From: Candidatus Eisenbacteria bacterium
Lineage (GTDB): Bacteria > Eisenbacteria > RBG-16-71-46
NCBI GenBank assembly: GCA_013140805.1
Contig: JABFRW010000178.1
Location: forward strand, 1 to 44,707
Reading direction: 5' to 3'
DNA length: 44,707 nucleotides
A program made the translations under genes and the position numbers. Position 1 is the stretch's first letter. Each line of letters begins with the position of its first letter. The notes below the pieces were generated by a model. It did not search any database. It worked only from the letters and a program-made list of their open reading frames with translations, and was not told where the DNA came from. Positions 7,684-16,426 of this stretch are shown here, in pieces.

Positions 7684-8114
7684 GCGCACCGGTCGAGGGC
7701 GCGCGTCATCAGGCGCGCGAGCTGGTCTTTCGGGTGGCCTATCAGTCCGACCTCATCGGCGACTCGATCGGAGAGCTGTGGAAGCAGCTGCCCGAGGCCG
7801 CCGAACTCGCCGACGATCCGCGTGAACTGGCGACCGACCTGACCGGCGCGCTGAGCGCGAATCTCGCGAGCATCGACGAATCGATCGCGAGTGCAGCCAG
7901 CCACTGGCCGCTCGCGCGACTCGCCGCCACCGACCGCGCGGTGCTGCGCCTCGCGGTCGCCGAGTTGATTGCGCGGCCCGGAACGCCGGCGCGTGTGGTG
8001 CTCGACGAGGCGATCATGATCGCTCGCCGCTTCGGCTCCGACGAGTCGGGCGGCTTCGTGAACGGCGTGCTGGATCGCGTCGCGCGCACGCTGCGGCCTG
8101 CGGAATTCGCATGA
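7680..8114 (+). CDS. nusB: Transcription antitermination factor NusB
   Basis: A 144-residue all-helical RNA-binding protein that, with NusE (S10), binds boxA and keeps RNA polymerase going through rRNA operons. Family features are the N-terminal ARHQARELVFRVAYQ, the central HWPLARLAATDRAVLRLAVAEL and the C-terminal VVLDEAIMIARRFGSDESGGFVNGVLD. GTG 7680 overlaps the ribH stop (GTGA). A ribH-nusB pair at the end of a riboflavin operon is a common bacterial arrangement, supporting both calls. Confidence 0.93.
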   Translation: MSAPVEGARHQARELVFRVAYQSDLIGDSIGELWKQLPEAAELADDPRELATDLTGALSANLASIDESIASAASHWPLARLAATDRAVLRLAVAELIARPGTPARVVLDEAIMIARRFGSDESGGFVNGVLDRVARTLRPAEFA

Positions 8115-8148
8115 GCGCGCGCGCCGCGTTCCTGCGAGGATGACCCCC

Positions 8149-8874
8149 ATGCGGCATGCGATCGTGACCGACATTCACGGCAATCTCGAGGCGCTCGAGA
8201 CCGTGCTCGCCGACATCGAGCGCCGCCGGCCCGACTCGATCCAGTGCCTCGGCGATTTCGTCGGCTACGGCGCCTCGCCGAACGAATGCATCGACCGACT
8301 GCAGCCGCTGATCGAACACTCGGTCGCCGGCAACCACGACCTGGCGGCGTGCGGCCGCATCAAGCTCGGCTACTTCAATCACAACGCCGCACTCGCCGCG
8401 CGCTGGACCGAGAGCAACCTCACGCCCGCCCATCGCGAGTACCTGCGCGGTCTGCCGTTCCAGGTCGAGTGGCGCGGCACCCGCCTGGTGCACTCGTCAC
8501 CGGCGGCTCCCGAGGAGTGGCACTACGTGCTGTCGCCGGCCGAGGCCGCCGAGGAAATGACCGCCTACGTCGAGTCGCTGTGCTTCATCGGGCACTCGCA
8601 CTACCCGGGGGTGTTCGATCGCCACGGCGATCAGGTGCGCTACACCCGCGCCGAGACGGTGCGTGTCGAGCCGGGGCATCGCTACCTCGTGAATGTCGGC
8701 AGCGTGGGACAGCCGCGCGACGGCGATCCGCGTGCGGCCTACCTGATCTGGGACGAGGGCGAGGGCACGCTGCAGCACGTGCGGCTCGAGTACGACATCG
8801 CCGGCGCGATGCGGCGCATCCACGATGCCGGGCTGCCACGCTTCCTGGCCGAGCGCCTGCAGTGGGGCGAGTGA
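8149..8874 (+). CDS. Calcineurin-like metallophosphoesterase
   Basis: A cytosolic two-metal phosphoesterase of about 241 residues. The metal-binding motifs appear in order: DIHGN (residues 8-12), GDFVGYG, GNHD, a central His (HSSPAAPEEW) and GHSHYPGVF, followed by NVGSVGQPRDGDPRAAY, which is typical of the small YfcE-like/putative-phosphoprotein-phosphatase subfamily. The substrate cannot be told. ATG 8149 is preferred to ATG 8140 because GCGAGGA lies 8 bases before it but directly abuts the earlier ATG. The stop shares one base with the next start (TGATG). Confidence 0.85.
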   Translation: MRHAIVTDIHGNLEALETVLADIERRRPDSIQCLGDFVGYGASPNECIDRLQPLIEHSVAGNHDLAACGRIKLGYFNHNAALAARWTESNLTPAHREYLRGLPFQVEWRGTRLVHSSPAAPEEWHYVLSPAEAAEEMTAYVESLCFIGHSHYPGVFDRHGDQVRYTRAETVRVEPGHRYLVNVGSVGQPRDGDPRAAYLIWDEGEGTLQHVRLEYDIAGAMRRIHDAGLPRFLAERLQWGE

Positions 8875-9641
8875 TGGCGCGTCAGTCCACGCTCGGGCAC
8901 TGGGAGGCGTACTGGCGCTCGCACGCGCGGGTCGAGGACACCTACTCGACCGGCGATCGGCTGGTGCGCGAGATTCTCGCCGATGGCGAGGTGCGCGGGG
9001 CGGCGGTGCTCGAGGTCGGCGCCGGCTCGGGCCGTGACCTGATCGGGCTCGCGCGCGCGGGCGCGATCGGCGTGGTGCTCGACTATTCGCCGGCGTCGCT
9101 CGGAATCGTGCAGCGCCTGGCCCGCGAGCAGAACGTACCCGTGCATCTGGTGCGCGCCGATGCGCTGGCGATGCCGTTTCGGGAGGGTGCGTTTCGCGTG
9201 GTGTTCCATCAGGGGCTGCTCGAGCACTTTCGCGATCCGCAGCCGCTGCTGCGCGAGAACGCTCGCGTCACCGCGCGCGGCGGCCGCGTGGTGGTCGACG
9301 TGCCGCAGACCTTCCACCTCTACACGCTTCTCAAGCAGAGCCTGATCGCGATCAATCGCTGGTTCGCGGGCTGGGAGACCCAGTTCACGGCGGCACAGCT
9401 CGAGCGCGTGTGCGCGGCGGCGGGGTTGCGTCCGCGCCGCACCTATGGCGACTGGATGGTGCCGGGGCTGGCCTATCGCGCGTTTCGCGAGGTCTTCAAG
9501 CGCGCGGGGCTGCAGCTTCCGCTCGATCCTCAGGTGCCGGTGCTCACCCCGCTCGGGCGCGCCTTTCGGCGCGCGGTTCGCGGCCAGCGCTGGACGCTCT
9601 ACGTGAGTCACGTGATCGGCACGGTGGCCGAAAAGCCGTGA
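8874..9641 (+). CDS. SAM-dependent methyltransferase (class I)
   Basis: A 255-residue methyltransferase with the SAM-binding motif I VLEVGAGSG (residues 45-53), an acidic end to the second strand (VLDYSP), and the GLLEHFRDPQPLLRENARV segment typical of the Methyltransf_11 family. The C-terminal part (YTLLKQSLIAINRWFAGWE ... AAGLRPRRTYGDWMVPGL) resembles methyltransferases of polysaccharide and lipid-sugar clusters, but the acceptor is unknown. It opens the glycan region and is tied by a GTGA overlap to the glycosyltransferase at 9638. GTG 8871 is an alternative start. Confidence 0.85.
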   Translation: MARQSTLGHWEAYWRSHARVEDTYSTGDRLVREILADGEVRGAAVLEVGAGSGRDLIGLARAGAIGVVLDYSPASLGIVQRLAREQNVPVHLVRADALAMPFREGAFRVVFHQGLLEHFRDPQPLLRENARVTARGGRVVVDVPQTFHLYTLLKQSLIAINRWFAGWETQFTAAQLERVCAAAGLRPRRTYGDWMVPGLAYRAFREVFKRAGLQLPLDPQVPVLTPLGRAFRRAVRGQRWTLYVSHVIGTVAEKP

Positions 9642-10768
9642 ACGCGGCCCCGCATCTGCTGGCCGTCAATTTCCGCGATCCCATGCACCCGGAAGCCGGG
9701 GGCGCGGAACTCCACCTCGAGCACATCCTGCTCGAAGCGGTGCGGCGCGGCTGGCGCGTCACGTGGCTGGCGAGTGGATTTCGCGGCGCGCCTTCCGAAG
9801 CCGAGCACCGCGGCATGCGCATCGTGCGCCGCGCCGACTGGTGGAACTTCAACCTCGAGCTGTCCGGCATCCTGCGACGCGAGTTCTCGAATCCGGCGCC
9901 GGACCTGGTGGTGGAAGACATCAACAAGGTGCCGTGCTTCGCGCCCCGTGCAACGCGTGCGCCGGTGGGTGTGATCGTGCCTCATCTGTTCGGCACCACC
10001 GCGTTTCGCGAGGCGAATGCACTCATCGCGGCCTACGTCGTGATGCTCGAGCGTCGCATCCCGTCGGCGTACCGCGACGCTCCGTTCGTCGTGATTTCGG
10101 ACAGCACCCGAGACGACCTGATCGCGCGCGGAATCGCAGCCGAGCGGATCACGGTGGTGCACTGCGGCCTCGACCACGAGCGCTACCGGCCCGATCACGC
10201 GGTCTCGAAGCACGCGCGACCGACGGTGCTCTACGTGGGCCGGCTGAGACGCTACAAGGGCGTGGACTGGGTGTTCCGATCGCTGCCGCGGCTTCGCGAT
10301 CGCGTACCGGACGTCCGGGTCGAGGTGATCGGCGATGGCCCGTTCGCGGCTCGGCTTCATGCGATGGCACGACGCGCCGGGCTCGGTGATGCGGTCGAGT
10401 TCCTGGGCTTCGTGCCGGGTCCCGAGAAGGTGCGTCGCATGCAGCAGGCGTGGGTGGTCGTGCAGCCTTCGCCGAAGGAAGGGTGGGGGCTCACGGTGGT
10501 GGAAGCCGGGGCATGCGGCACCGCGGTGGTGGCGGCCGACAGTCCGGGCCTGCGCGACTCGGTGCGGCGCGACGAGACCGGGTTGCTGGTTCCCTACGGT
10601 GACGATACGGCGCTCGCCGACGCGCTCGCCAGGGTGCTGACCGATGGAGCGCTGCGCGCGCGGCTCGAGCGCGGCGGGCTCGCGTGGGCCTCGCGCTTCC
10701 AGTGGTCCGAGTGCGCTTCGCGCTCCCTCGACGCGCTGCTCACCGCCCGTACGAGCGTCCGCGGGTGA
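9638..10768 (+). CDS. Glycosyltransferase family 4 (GT-B fold)
   Basis: A 376-residue retaining glycosyltransferase. The N-terminal acceptor domain starts with a strand and the Gly-rich loop PEAGGAELHLEHIL. The C-terminal nucleotide-sugar domain has VLYVGRLRRYKGVDW, VEVIGDGP and the E-x7-E donor site region PSPKEGWGLTVVEAGACGTAVVA. Sugar and acceptor cannot be read from the sequence. It overlaps both neighbours by 4 bases, forming a methyltransferase-GT4-membrane protein unit. Confidence 0.88.
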   Translation: MNAAPHLLAVNFRDPMHPEAGGAELHLEHILLEAVRRGWRVTWLASGFRGAPSEAEHRGMRIVRRADWWNFNLELSGILRREFSNPAPDLVVEDINKVPCFAPRATRAPVGVIVPHLFGTTAFREANALIAAYVVMLERRIPSAYRDAPFVVISDSTRDDLIARGIAAERITVVHCGLDHERYRPDHAVSKHARPTVLYVGRLRRYKGVDWVFRSLPRLRDRVPDVRVEVIGDGPFAARLHAMARRAGLGDAVEFLGFVPGPEKVRRMQQAWVVVQPSPKEGWGLTVVEAGACGTAVVAADSPGLRDSVRRDETGLLVPYGDDTALADALARVLTDGALRARLERGGLAWASRFQWSECASRSLDALLTARTSVRG

Positions 10769-11742
10769 GCGCACCGAACGGCGGCCCCTCGCGCGGTGCA
10801 TTCGTGGCGATCGCGATCAAGCTCGCGATCAGCGCCGCGCTGCTGTGGTTCCTGCTCGGCCGCATCGATCCCGATCAGGTGCGGGCCTCGCTGCAGGCTG
10901 CCGACCCGCGCTGGCTCGCGGCGGCACTCGCCATGATGTTCTTCAGCAACGTGCTCGGTGCCTATCAGTGGGGGCGACTGCTGCGCGCGGTCGACATCCG
11001 GATTCCGGGCTGGAAGGTGCTTGCTTACTACCATGTCGGATTGTTCTTCAACAATCTGCTGCCGGCGAACATCGGCGGCGACATCTCGCGCATCGCCGAC
11101 GCATCGCGTCACGGCTCGACCCGCACCGCGGCGCTCTCGGCCGTGCTCATGGATCGACTGATCGGCACCGTGGCTCTGGCCGGGCTCGCGCTCGTGACGT
11201 CGATCCCGGCGCTCGATCGCTTCCACATGGGGGTCGCCTATGCGCTGGTGGTGGCGTTCTTCGCTGCCAGCGTCAGCATGCTGTGGGTGGTGTTTCACCC
11301 GGCGCTGGTGCCGGTGCTCGACCGGCTGCTGAGCCGCGTGGGGCTCGCGCGCCTCGCGCCGCATCTCGACGACCTCGCCGCGCGGCTCTCGCTGTTCCGC
11401 GAACGGCGTGGGTTGCTGCTCGCGATGGGCGGGCTCGCGCTCGTCACTCAAATCTCGCGCATCTGCGTGCATGCGCTGGTGGCGCGAGCACTCGGGATTC
11501 CGGTGCCGTTCGTCTATTTCCTTTTGTTCGTGCCGCTGCTGGCCGTCGTGGTCTCGCTGCCGCTGTCCTTCAATGGGCTCGGCATTCGCGAGGGCGCCGG
11601 CGTGGTGCTGTTCGGGCTCATCGGCGTCGAGCGGGCGGCGGCCTTCTCGCTTCAGTTCACCACCTATCTGGTGGCGGTCGCCGTCAGCCTGCTCGGCGGG
11701 CTCGTGTTCCTGGTGCGAATGCCGCGGCGCAGGAGAGGCTGA
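10765..11742 (+). CDS. Flippase-like membrane protein (LPG synthase TM / UPF0104 family)
   Basis: A 325-residue integral membrane protein with about seven or eight hydrophobic helices. Family signs are the first helix followed by LLGRIDPDQVRASLQAADPRWLAAAL, then GLFFNNLLPANIGGDISRIADASRHG, and LPLSFNGLGIREGAGVVLF. These are the hallmarks of the transmembrane domain also found in MprF, where it flips aminoacyl lipids; stand-alone members sit in glycolipid and polysaccharide clusters and may move lipid-linked sugars. GTG 10765 overlaps the glycosyltransferase stop. The family is clear; transport is inferred. Confidence 0.85.
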   Translation: MSAPNGGPSRGAFVAIAIKLAISAALLWFLLGRIDPDQVRASLQAADPRWLAAALAMMFFSNVLGAYQWGRLLRAVDIRIPGWKVLAYYHVGLFFNNLLPANIGGDISRIADASRHGSTRTAALSAVLMDRLIGTVALAGLALVTSIPALDRFHMGVAYALVVAFFAASVSMLWVVFHPALVPVLDRLLSRVGLARLAPHLDDLAARLSLFRERRGLLLAMGGLALVTQISRICVHALVARALGIPVPFVYFLLFVPLLAVVVSLPLSFNGLGIREGAGVVLFGLIGVERAAAFSLQFTTYLVAVAVSLLGGLVFLVRMPRRRRG

Positions 11743-11827
11743 AGCGTTCGCGCGCCGCGCGGCGGGGGTGCTAGTCTCGGCGGCCGCATCTTCGTCGCCG
11801 CGCGCCGTTCCCCGGAGGACTCGTACG

Positions 11828-14434
11828 ATGCAGTGGAGCAAGCGTGTCGCGTGGGCCGGCGGCATCCTGGTCGGTCTGCTGTCCGCCGTCGTCTACCTGC
11901 TCTCCATGCAACGCTCGGTGCCGTTCTGGGACTCGGGCGAGTTCATCGCGGTCGCGACGATCCTCGGCATTCCGCATCCGCCCGGCACCCCGTTCTACGT
12001 CATGCTGGGCCGCATCGCGACCTTGCTTCCGTTCGGTTCGATCGCTGAACGCGTGAACGGCCTGTCCGCGATCGCCTCGGCGCTCGCCGTCGTGATGACC
12101 TACTTCACGACGCTGCGACTCATCCGTCTCGCGCAGGGCACCGAGCGCAAAGCGAGCGACGAATGGCTGGCGGTGATCGGTGCGACGGTCGGCGCGTTGC
12201 TGCTCGCGTTCTCGGACAGCTTCTGGGAGAACGCGACCGAGGCCGAGGTCTACTCGCTCATGAGCCTCGCTCAGATCCTGGTGTTCTGGCTCGGGCTCAA
12301 GTGGTGGGAGGCGCACGAGAAGCGCCCGCTCGCCGGACCGCTGCTGATGTGCGTCTACCTCATGTGGCTGTGCGTCGGATTGCATCTCGGCGTCGGAATG
12401 CTGGCGTTGCCGCTGCTCGTCATGATGTGGCTCGTCGATCGACGCGCGGCACTGATGTTCGGCACCCCGGTCCTGTCGGCGTTGCTCGCGCCCTACGGAC
12501 TCGAGCGCATGGCCGGCGGCATCATCGGACTGTTCACCATTCAGTTCATCATCTTCGCGTATCAGCGGAAGCTCAACGGCTGGCTGGTCGGCGCCGCGGC
12601 ACTCGCCGCCGGCATCGCGATGACGGTGGCGCTTGGCGACAGCGAGTTCACGCCCGGCACCGCGTTCCTCGCCCTCGCCTCGGTCGTCGTACCGCTGGTG
12701 TTGCTCGCGCGTCGCCATCACGAGGGTCGCATCCTGGCGCTCGCGTTGTTCCTGATGGTGGCCGGCTATTCGACGCATCTCTACCTGCCGATCCGCGCCG
12801 CTCAGCACCCCGCGATCAACGAAGGCGACCCTTCGAACTGGTCGCGCCTGAAGGACCAGCTGGAGCGTAAGCAGTACGGGCAGACCAGCATGTTCGTGCG
12901 CCGCGGCAAGGTGGTCGAGACCCAGCTCAACAAGGAGTTCTGGCGCTACTTCAGTCGTCAGTGGCCGCTGTTCCCCGGCGACCGGCTGTGGACCGTGATC
13001 CTTCCGCTCGGACTCGGCATCATGGGCCTGGTGTGGCAGTCGCGGCGCGATCGCACCGGCTTCGCGAGCACCGGCACCATGTTCCTGTTCTCGACCGCCG
13101 GAATGATCCTGTTCCTCAACTTCTCCGACTCCGAAGTCCGAGACCGCGACTACTTCTTCACCACCGGATACCACTGGTATGCCCTGTGGATCGGCATGGG
13201 ATCGGCGTGGCTGATGGCGTGGGTCCGCGACTCCTTCGAGGCGGAGGGTGCGCAGCGCGTGGGACTCGCCGCCTGCGGCGCGATCCTGCTCGCGCAGCCG
13301 GTGCTGCTGGCGCGCAATCTGTGGTTCACGCACGACCGCAGCCACAATTTCGTGGCGCACGACTACGCCTACAACATGCTCGCGACGCTCGCGCCGAACT
13401 CGTTCATCTACACCAACGGCGACAACGACACCTTCCCGCTGTGGTACATCCAGCAGGTCGAGGGGTTCCGCAAGGACGTGCGCATCGTCAACATGAGCCT
13501 GCTCAACACCGACTGGTACATCTTTCAGTTGCGCGACGAAGAGCCCAAGGTTCCGATCACCCTCGACGACGCGACCGTGCGGTTGCTGGGACCGGGAGCG
13601 GTTCAGGACGAGAACGGCAACATCCTGATGACGAACAAGATCATGATCGGTCACATCCACGAGGCGAACCGCGCCGCCGACGGCGGCTGGAAGAAGCAGC
13701 CGTATTTCGCGGTCACGGTTCCCGAGCACGGCGGCCTCGACAAGTACTTCACGCTCGAAGGGCTGGTGTACCGCGTGAACCCCGACACGCTCGGGCCGCG
13801 CGCCGATGAAGCGAAGATGCGGCAGGCGTTGTACGAGACCTTCAAGTACCGCGGGCTGTTCACGGCCGACGGGCGCTGGGATTCGACCGTCTACAAAGAC
13901 GAGAACGCCTCGACGCTGACCCGCAACTACGCAGCGGCACATCTCGAGCTGGCGCAGCTGGCGCAGCAGCGCGGCGACCACGCCGAGTCGGTCGCGGAAC
14001 TGGAGCGCGTCGAGCGCATGTTCCCCGACATCGTCGAGGTCATGATCCCGCTCGGACGCTTCTATCTGGACGGTGGCGACACGCTGCGCGCCACGCGCCT
14101 GTTCGAGCGCATGGCGGTGCGTCACCCGATGCTGCCCGACGCGCACTACTACCTGGGCGTCGGCCGCATGTTGCAGGGTGATCTGCGGGGCGCGCTCGCC
14201 GAGTTCAATCGTGCGATCGATCTGGATCGCGGTTACTTCTACGCCTACCTCGGCGCCTACTCGATGCTGTGGGAGAGCGGCCAGACCGAGCCGGCGCTCC
14301 AGTACCTGCAGCGCTGGCTCGCGATCCGGCCCGACGACGAACAGGTACGCGCGCTCTACGACGGCCACATGCGTCAGCTCGGGCGCGCTCCGTCCGCGAA
14401 CGCGCCGCCGCTGCCGCCGCCGCAGTTGCCCTGA
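11828..14434 (+). CDS. DUF2723 (TMEM260-like) membrane protein with C-terminal TPRs
   Basis: An 868-residue protein. The N-terminal half is polytopic, with the DUF2723 signature FWDSGEFIAVATILGIPHPPG near residue 40; human TMEM260, of the same family, is a protein O-mannosyltransferase of GT-C type. A soluble middle section includes NGDNDTFPLWYIQQVEGFRKD, typical of bacterial DUF2723 proteins. The last 170 residues are TPR-like helices (LELAQLAQQRGDHAESVAEL ... LFERMAVRHPMLPDAHYYLG ... ALAEFNRAIDLD). It has its own ribosome-binding site (GGAGG 11814-11818) after an 85-base gap, where TAGTCT (11772-11777) hints at a weak promoter. Glycosyl transfer to exported protein or glycan is inferred. 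Confidence 0.85.
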   Translation: MQWSKRVAWAGGILVGLLSAVVYLLSMQRSVPFWDSGEFIAVATILGIPHPPGTPFYVMLGRIATLLPFGSIAERVNGLSAIASALAVVMTYFTTLRLIRLAQGTERKASDEWLAVIGATVGALLLAFSDSFWENATEAEVYSLMSLAQILVFWLGLKWWEAHEKRPLAGPLLMCVYLMWLCVGLHLGVGMLALPLLVMMWLVDRRAALMFGTPVLSALLAPYGLERMAGGIIGLFTIQFIIFAYQRKLNGWLVGAAALAAGIAMTVALGDSEFTPGTAFLALASVVVPLVLLARRHHEGRILALALFLMVAGYSTHLYLPIRAAQHPAINEGDPSNWSRLKDQLERKQYGQTSMFVRRGKVVETQLNKEFWRYFSRQWPLFPGDRLWTVILPLGLGIMGLVWQSRRDRTGFASTGTMFLFSTAGMILFLNFSDSEVRDRDYFFTTGYHWYALWIGMGSAWLMAWVRDSFEAEGAQRVGLAACGAILLAQPVLLARNLWFTHDRSHNFVAHDYAYNMLATLAPNSFIYTNGDNDTFPLWYIQQVEGFRKDVRIVNMSLLNTDWYIFQLRDEEPKVPITLDDATVRLLGPGAVQDENGNILMTNKIMIGHIHEANRAADGGWKKQPYFAVTVPEHGGLDKYFTLEGLVYRVNPDTLGPRADEAKMRQALYETFKYRGLFTADGRWDSTVYKDENASTLTRNYAAAHLELAQLAQQRGDHAESVAELERVERMFPDIVEVMIPLGRFYLDGGDTLRATRLFERMAVRHPMLPDAHYYLGVGRMLQGDLRGALAEFNRAIDLDRGYFYAYLGAYSMLWESGQTEPALQYLQRWLAIRPDDEQVRALYDGHMRQLGRAPSANAPPLPPPQLP

Positions 14435-14438
14435 CGCC

Positions 14439-15386
14439 ATGGCGCACGCCCTCGTCACCGGCGCCGCCGGTTTCATCGGTTCCTCGCTGACCGAACGCCT
14501 GCTCGCCGACGGCGTGCGAGTGACCGGAGTCGACTGCTTCACGGACTACTACGATCCGTCGCTCAAGCGGCGCAATCTCGCCTCGGCCTCCGCGCATCCG
14601 GCGTTCACGCTGCTCGAGTTGGACCTGGGACGCGACGATCTCGCGGCGCTGCCGACGGTCGACGTGATCTATCACCAGGCCGCACAGCCCGGCGTCCGGG
14701 CGTCGTGGGGTGCCGAGTTCGCGACCTACACCGCGCACAACGTGCTCGCCACTCAGCGGCTGCTCGAGCGCTATCGCGACGTTACGCTCGAGCGCTTCGT
14801 GTATGCGTCCTCGTCGTCGGTGTACGGCGATGCCGAGCGCTATCCGACCGACGAGGCGATGCTGCCGCGGCCGTTCTCGCCCTACGGCGTGACCAAGCTG
14901 GCGGCCGAGCACCTGGTGCTGCTGTACGGTCGCAACTTCGGCGTTCCGGTCTCGGCGCTGCGCTACTTCACGGTCTATGGGCCGCGCCAGCGCCCCGACA
15001 TGGCGTTCCATCGCTTCTGTCGCGCGCTGCTGCGCGGCGACGCGCTCACGATCTACGGCGACGGCAAGCAGTCGCGCGACTTCACGTTCATCTCGGACGC
15101 CGTCGAGGCGAACGTGCGGGCATGGAAGCGCAGCGAACCGCAGGGCGTCTACAACGTGGGAGGCGGGTCCCAGGTCGATGTGCTCGAATCGATCCAGATC
15201 CTCGAGCGGGCACTCGGCGCGAAGGCGAAACTCGAATTCCAGCCGCGCCCGCCCGGTGATCCGCTGCGTACGCGTGCGGATGCCACCCGCTTGAAGGCCG
15301 ATCTCGACTACGTGCCGCAGGTCGGTATCGAGGAAGGCCTGGCGGCCGAGGCCGCGTGGGCGCGGGAGCTGTACGCGGGCGCATGA
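14439..15386 (+). CDS. NAD-dependent UDP-sugar epimerase (UDP-glucuronate 4-epimerase-like)
   Basis: A 315-residue extended short-chain dehydrogenase. The Rossmann motif GAAGFIG is at residues 8-14, the catalytic Ser lies in ASSSSVYG, and Tyr149-x3-Lys153 in YGVTK is the active-site pair. The region GVDCFTDYYDPSLKRRNL after the second strand, FTVYGPRQRPDMAFHRF and IYGDGKQSRDFTFI resemble UDP-glucuronate 4-epimerases more than GalE, but other UDP-hexose substrates are possible. It starts 2 bases after the DUF2723 stop. Its product would feed the glycosyltransferases around it. Confidence 0.88.
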   Translation: MAHALVTGAAGFIGSSLTERLLADGVRVTGVDCFTDYYDPSLKRRNLASASAHPAFTLLELDLGRDDLAALPTVDVIYHQAAQPGVRASWGAEFATYTAHNVLATQRLLERYRDVTLERFVYASSSSVYGDAERYPTDEAMLPRPFSPYGVTKLAAEHLVLLYGRNFGVPVSALRYFTVYGPRQRPDMAFHRFCRALLRGDALTIYGDGKQSRDFTFISDAVEANVRAWKRSEPQGVYNVGGGSQVDVLESIQILERALGAKAKLEFQPRPPGDPLRTRADATRLKADLDYVPQVGIEEGLAAEAAWARELYAGA

Positions 15387-15456
15387 CCCCGCGGCTGGTG
15401 TATCGTCGCGCGCCGAATCGGGCACGGACGCTCGACGACACGGAGGCAAGACGCCG

Positions 15457-16404
15457 GTGACCGCCACTCCCCACATTTCGGCCGTGGTGCCGCTGTTCAA
15501 CGAGGCCGAGAGCCTGCGCGAGCTGAACGCCGAGCTGACGCGCGCGCTCGAAGCACTCGGGCCCGCGTGGGAGATCCTCTACATCGACGACGGTTCGCGC
15601 GACGGCTCCGATCGCGTGATCGCCGAGCTGGCGGCCGCGGATGCGCGGGTGCGCGGCGTCTCTCTGAGACGCAACTTCGGAAAGTCGGCGGGGCTCGCGA
15701 CCGGCTTCCGACTCGCGCAAGGGGAGTGGATCGTCACGCTCGACGCCGACCTGCAGGACGATCCCGCCGAGCTGCCGCGCCTGATCGCGAAACTCGAAGA
15801 AGGCTTCGACCTGGTGTCGGGCTGGAAGCAGAAGCGCCACGATCCGATCACCAAGACGCTGCCCTCCAAGTTGTTCAACGCGGTGACCGCGTGGGTGTCG
15901 GGCGTGCGGCTGCATGACTTCAACTGCGGCTTCAAGCTCTATCGCCGGGAAGTCGTCGAGTCGATCGAGGTCTACGGCGAGCTGCATCGGTTCATGCCGG
16001 CGCTCGCGCACTGGCGCGGCTTCCGGGTCGCCGAGGCGATCGTCCAGCACCGCGCGCGCCGCTACGGACGTAGCAAGTTCGGCGCCTCGCGGTTCGTGAA
16101 TGGGTTCCTCGACCTGCTGGCCGCGGCGTTCATCTCGACCGCCGGCTTGAAGCCGTTGCATGTGTTCGGGCGCATCGGGCTCTCGTTCATCGCAGTGGCC
16201 GCCGCGGTCGCGATCTACTTCGTCGTGCTGTTCATCGGCGGCGAGCCGATCCGCGTGCGCCCGCTGATGCTGTTCGGCGCAGGCCTCGGCCTGGTCGGCG
16301 TTCAGCTAATTCTGATGGGGCTGCTCGGAGAGATGATCGCGGCACTCTCGGCGCGCGCCGAATACCCGCTGCGCGCCCGCTACAACCTGGCGGAGGACGC
16401 CTGA
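15457..16404 (+). CDS. Glycosyltransferase family 2, polyprenyl-phosphate sugar synthase type
   Basis: A 315-residue GT-A enzyme with VVPLFNEAESL near the N-terminus, IDDGSRDGS, the metal-binding LDADLQDDP and the conserved DFNCGFKLYRR. Two C-terminal transmembrane helices (FIAVAAAVAIYFVVLFIGG and LMLFGAGLGLVGVQLILMG) place it with GtrB/ArnC-like enzymes that load glucose or similar sugars onto undecaprenyl phosphate on the cytosolic face. Its product could be the donor for the GT-C membrane proteins in this region. GTG 15457 has GGAGG at 15442-15446. The 70-base gap before it holds no clear promoter. Confidence 0.88.
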   Translation: MTATPHISAVVPLFNEAESLRELNAELTRALEALGPAWEILYIDDGSRDGSDRVIAELAAADARVRGVSLRRNFGKSAGLATGFRLAQGEWIVTLDADLQDDPAELPRLIAKLEEGFDLVSGWKQKRHDPITKTLPSKLFNAVTAWVSGVRLHDFNCGFKLYRREVVESIEVYGELHRFMPALAHWRGFRVAEAIVQHRARRYGRSKFGASRFVNGFLDLLAAAFISTAGLKPLHVFGRIGLSFIAVAAAVAIYFVVLFIGGEPIRVRPLMLFGAGLGLVGVQLILMGLLGEMIAALSARAEYPLRARYNLAEDA

Positions 16405-16426
16405 GCGTCGCTCGCGGGAGTCGCGC

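Noticed and set aside
7680-10776. Repeated GTGAGCGCACCG at 7680 and 10765 as a regulatory repeat
   Set aside because: Both are simply start codons with the same first codons (Val/Met-Ser-Ala-Pro) in GTGA overlaps.
11771-14542. Very long open frame on the minus strand opposite the DUF2723 gene
   Set aside because: Its His/Arg/Glu/Gln/Asp-rich composition is the usual mirror of a GC-rich coding strand, and it shows no domain; the + strand gene has clear motifs.
15387-15456. Promoter before the GT2 gene based on TATCGT at 15401
   Set aside because: No acceptable -35 box lies 16-19 bases upstream.
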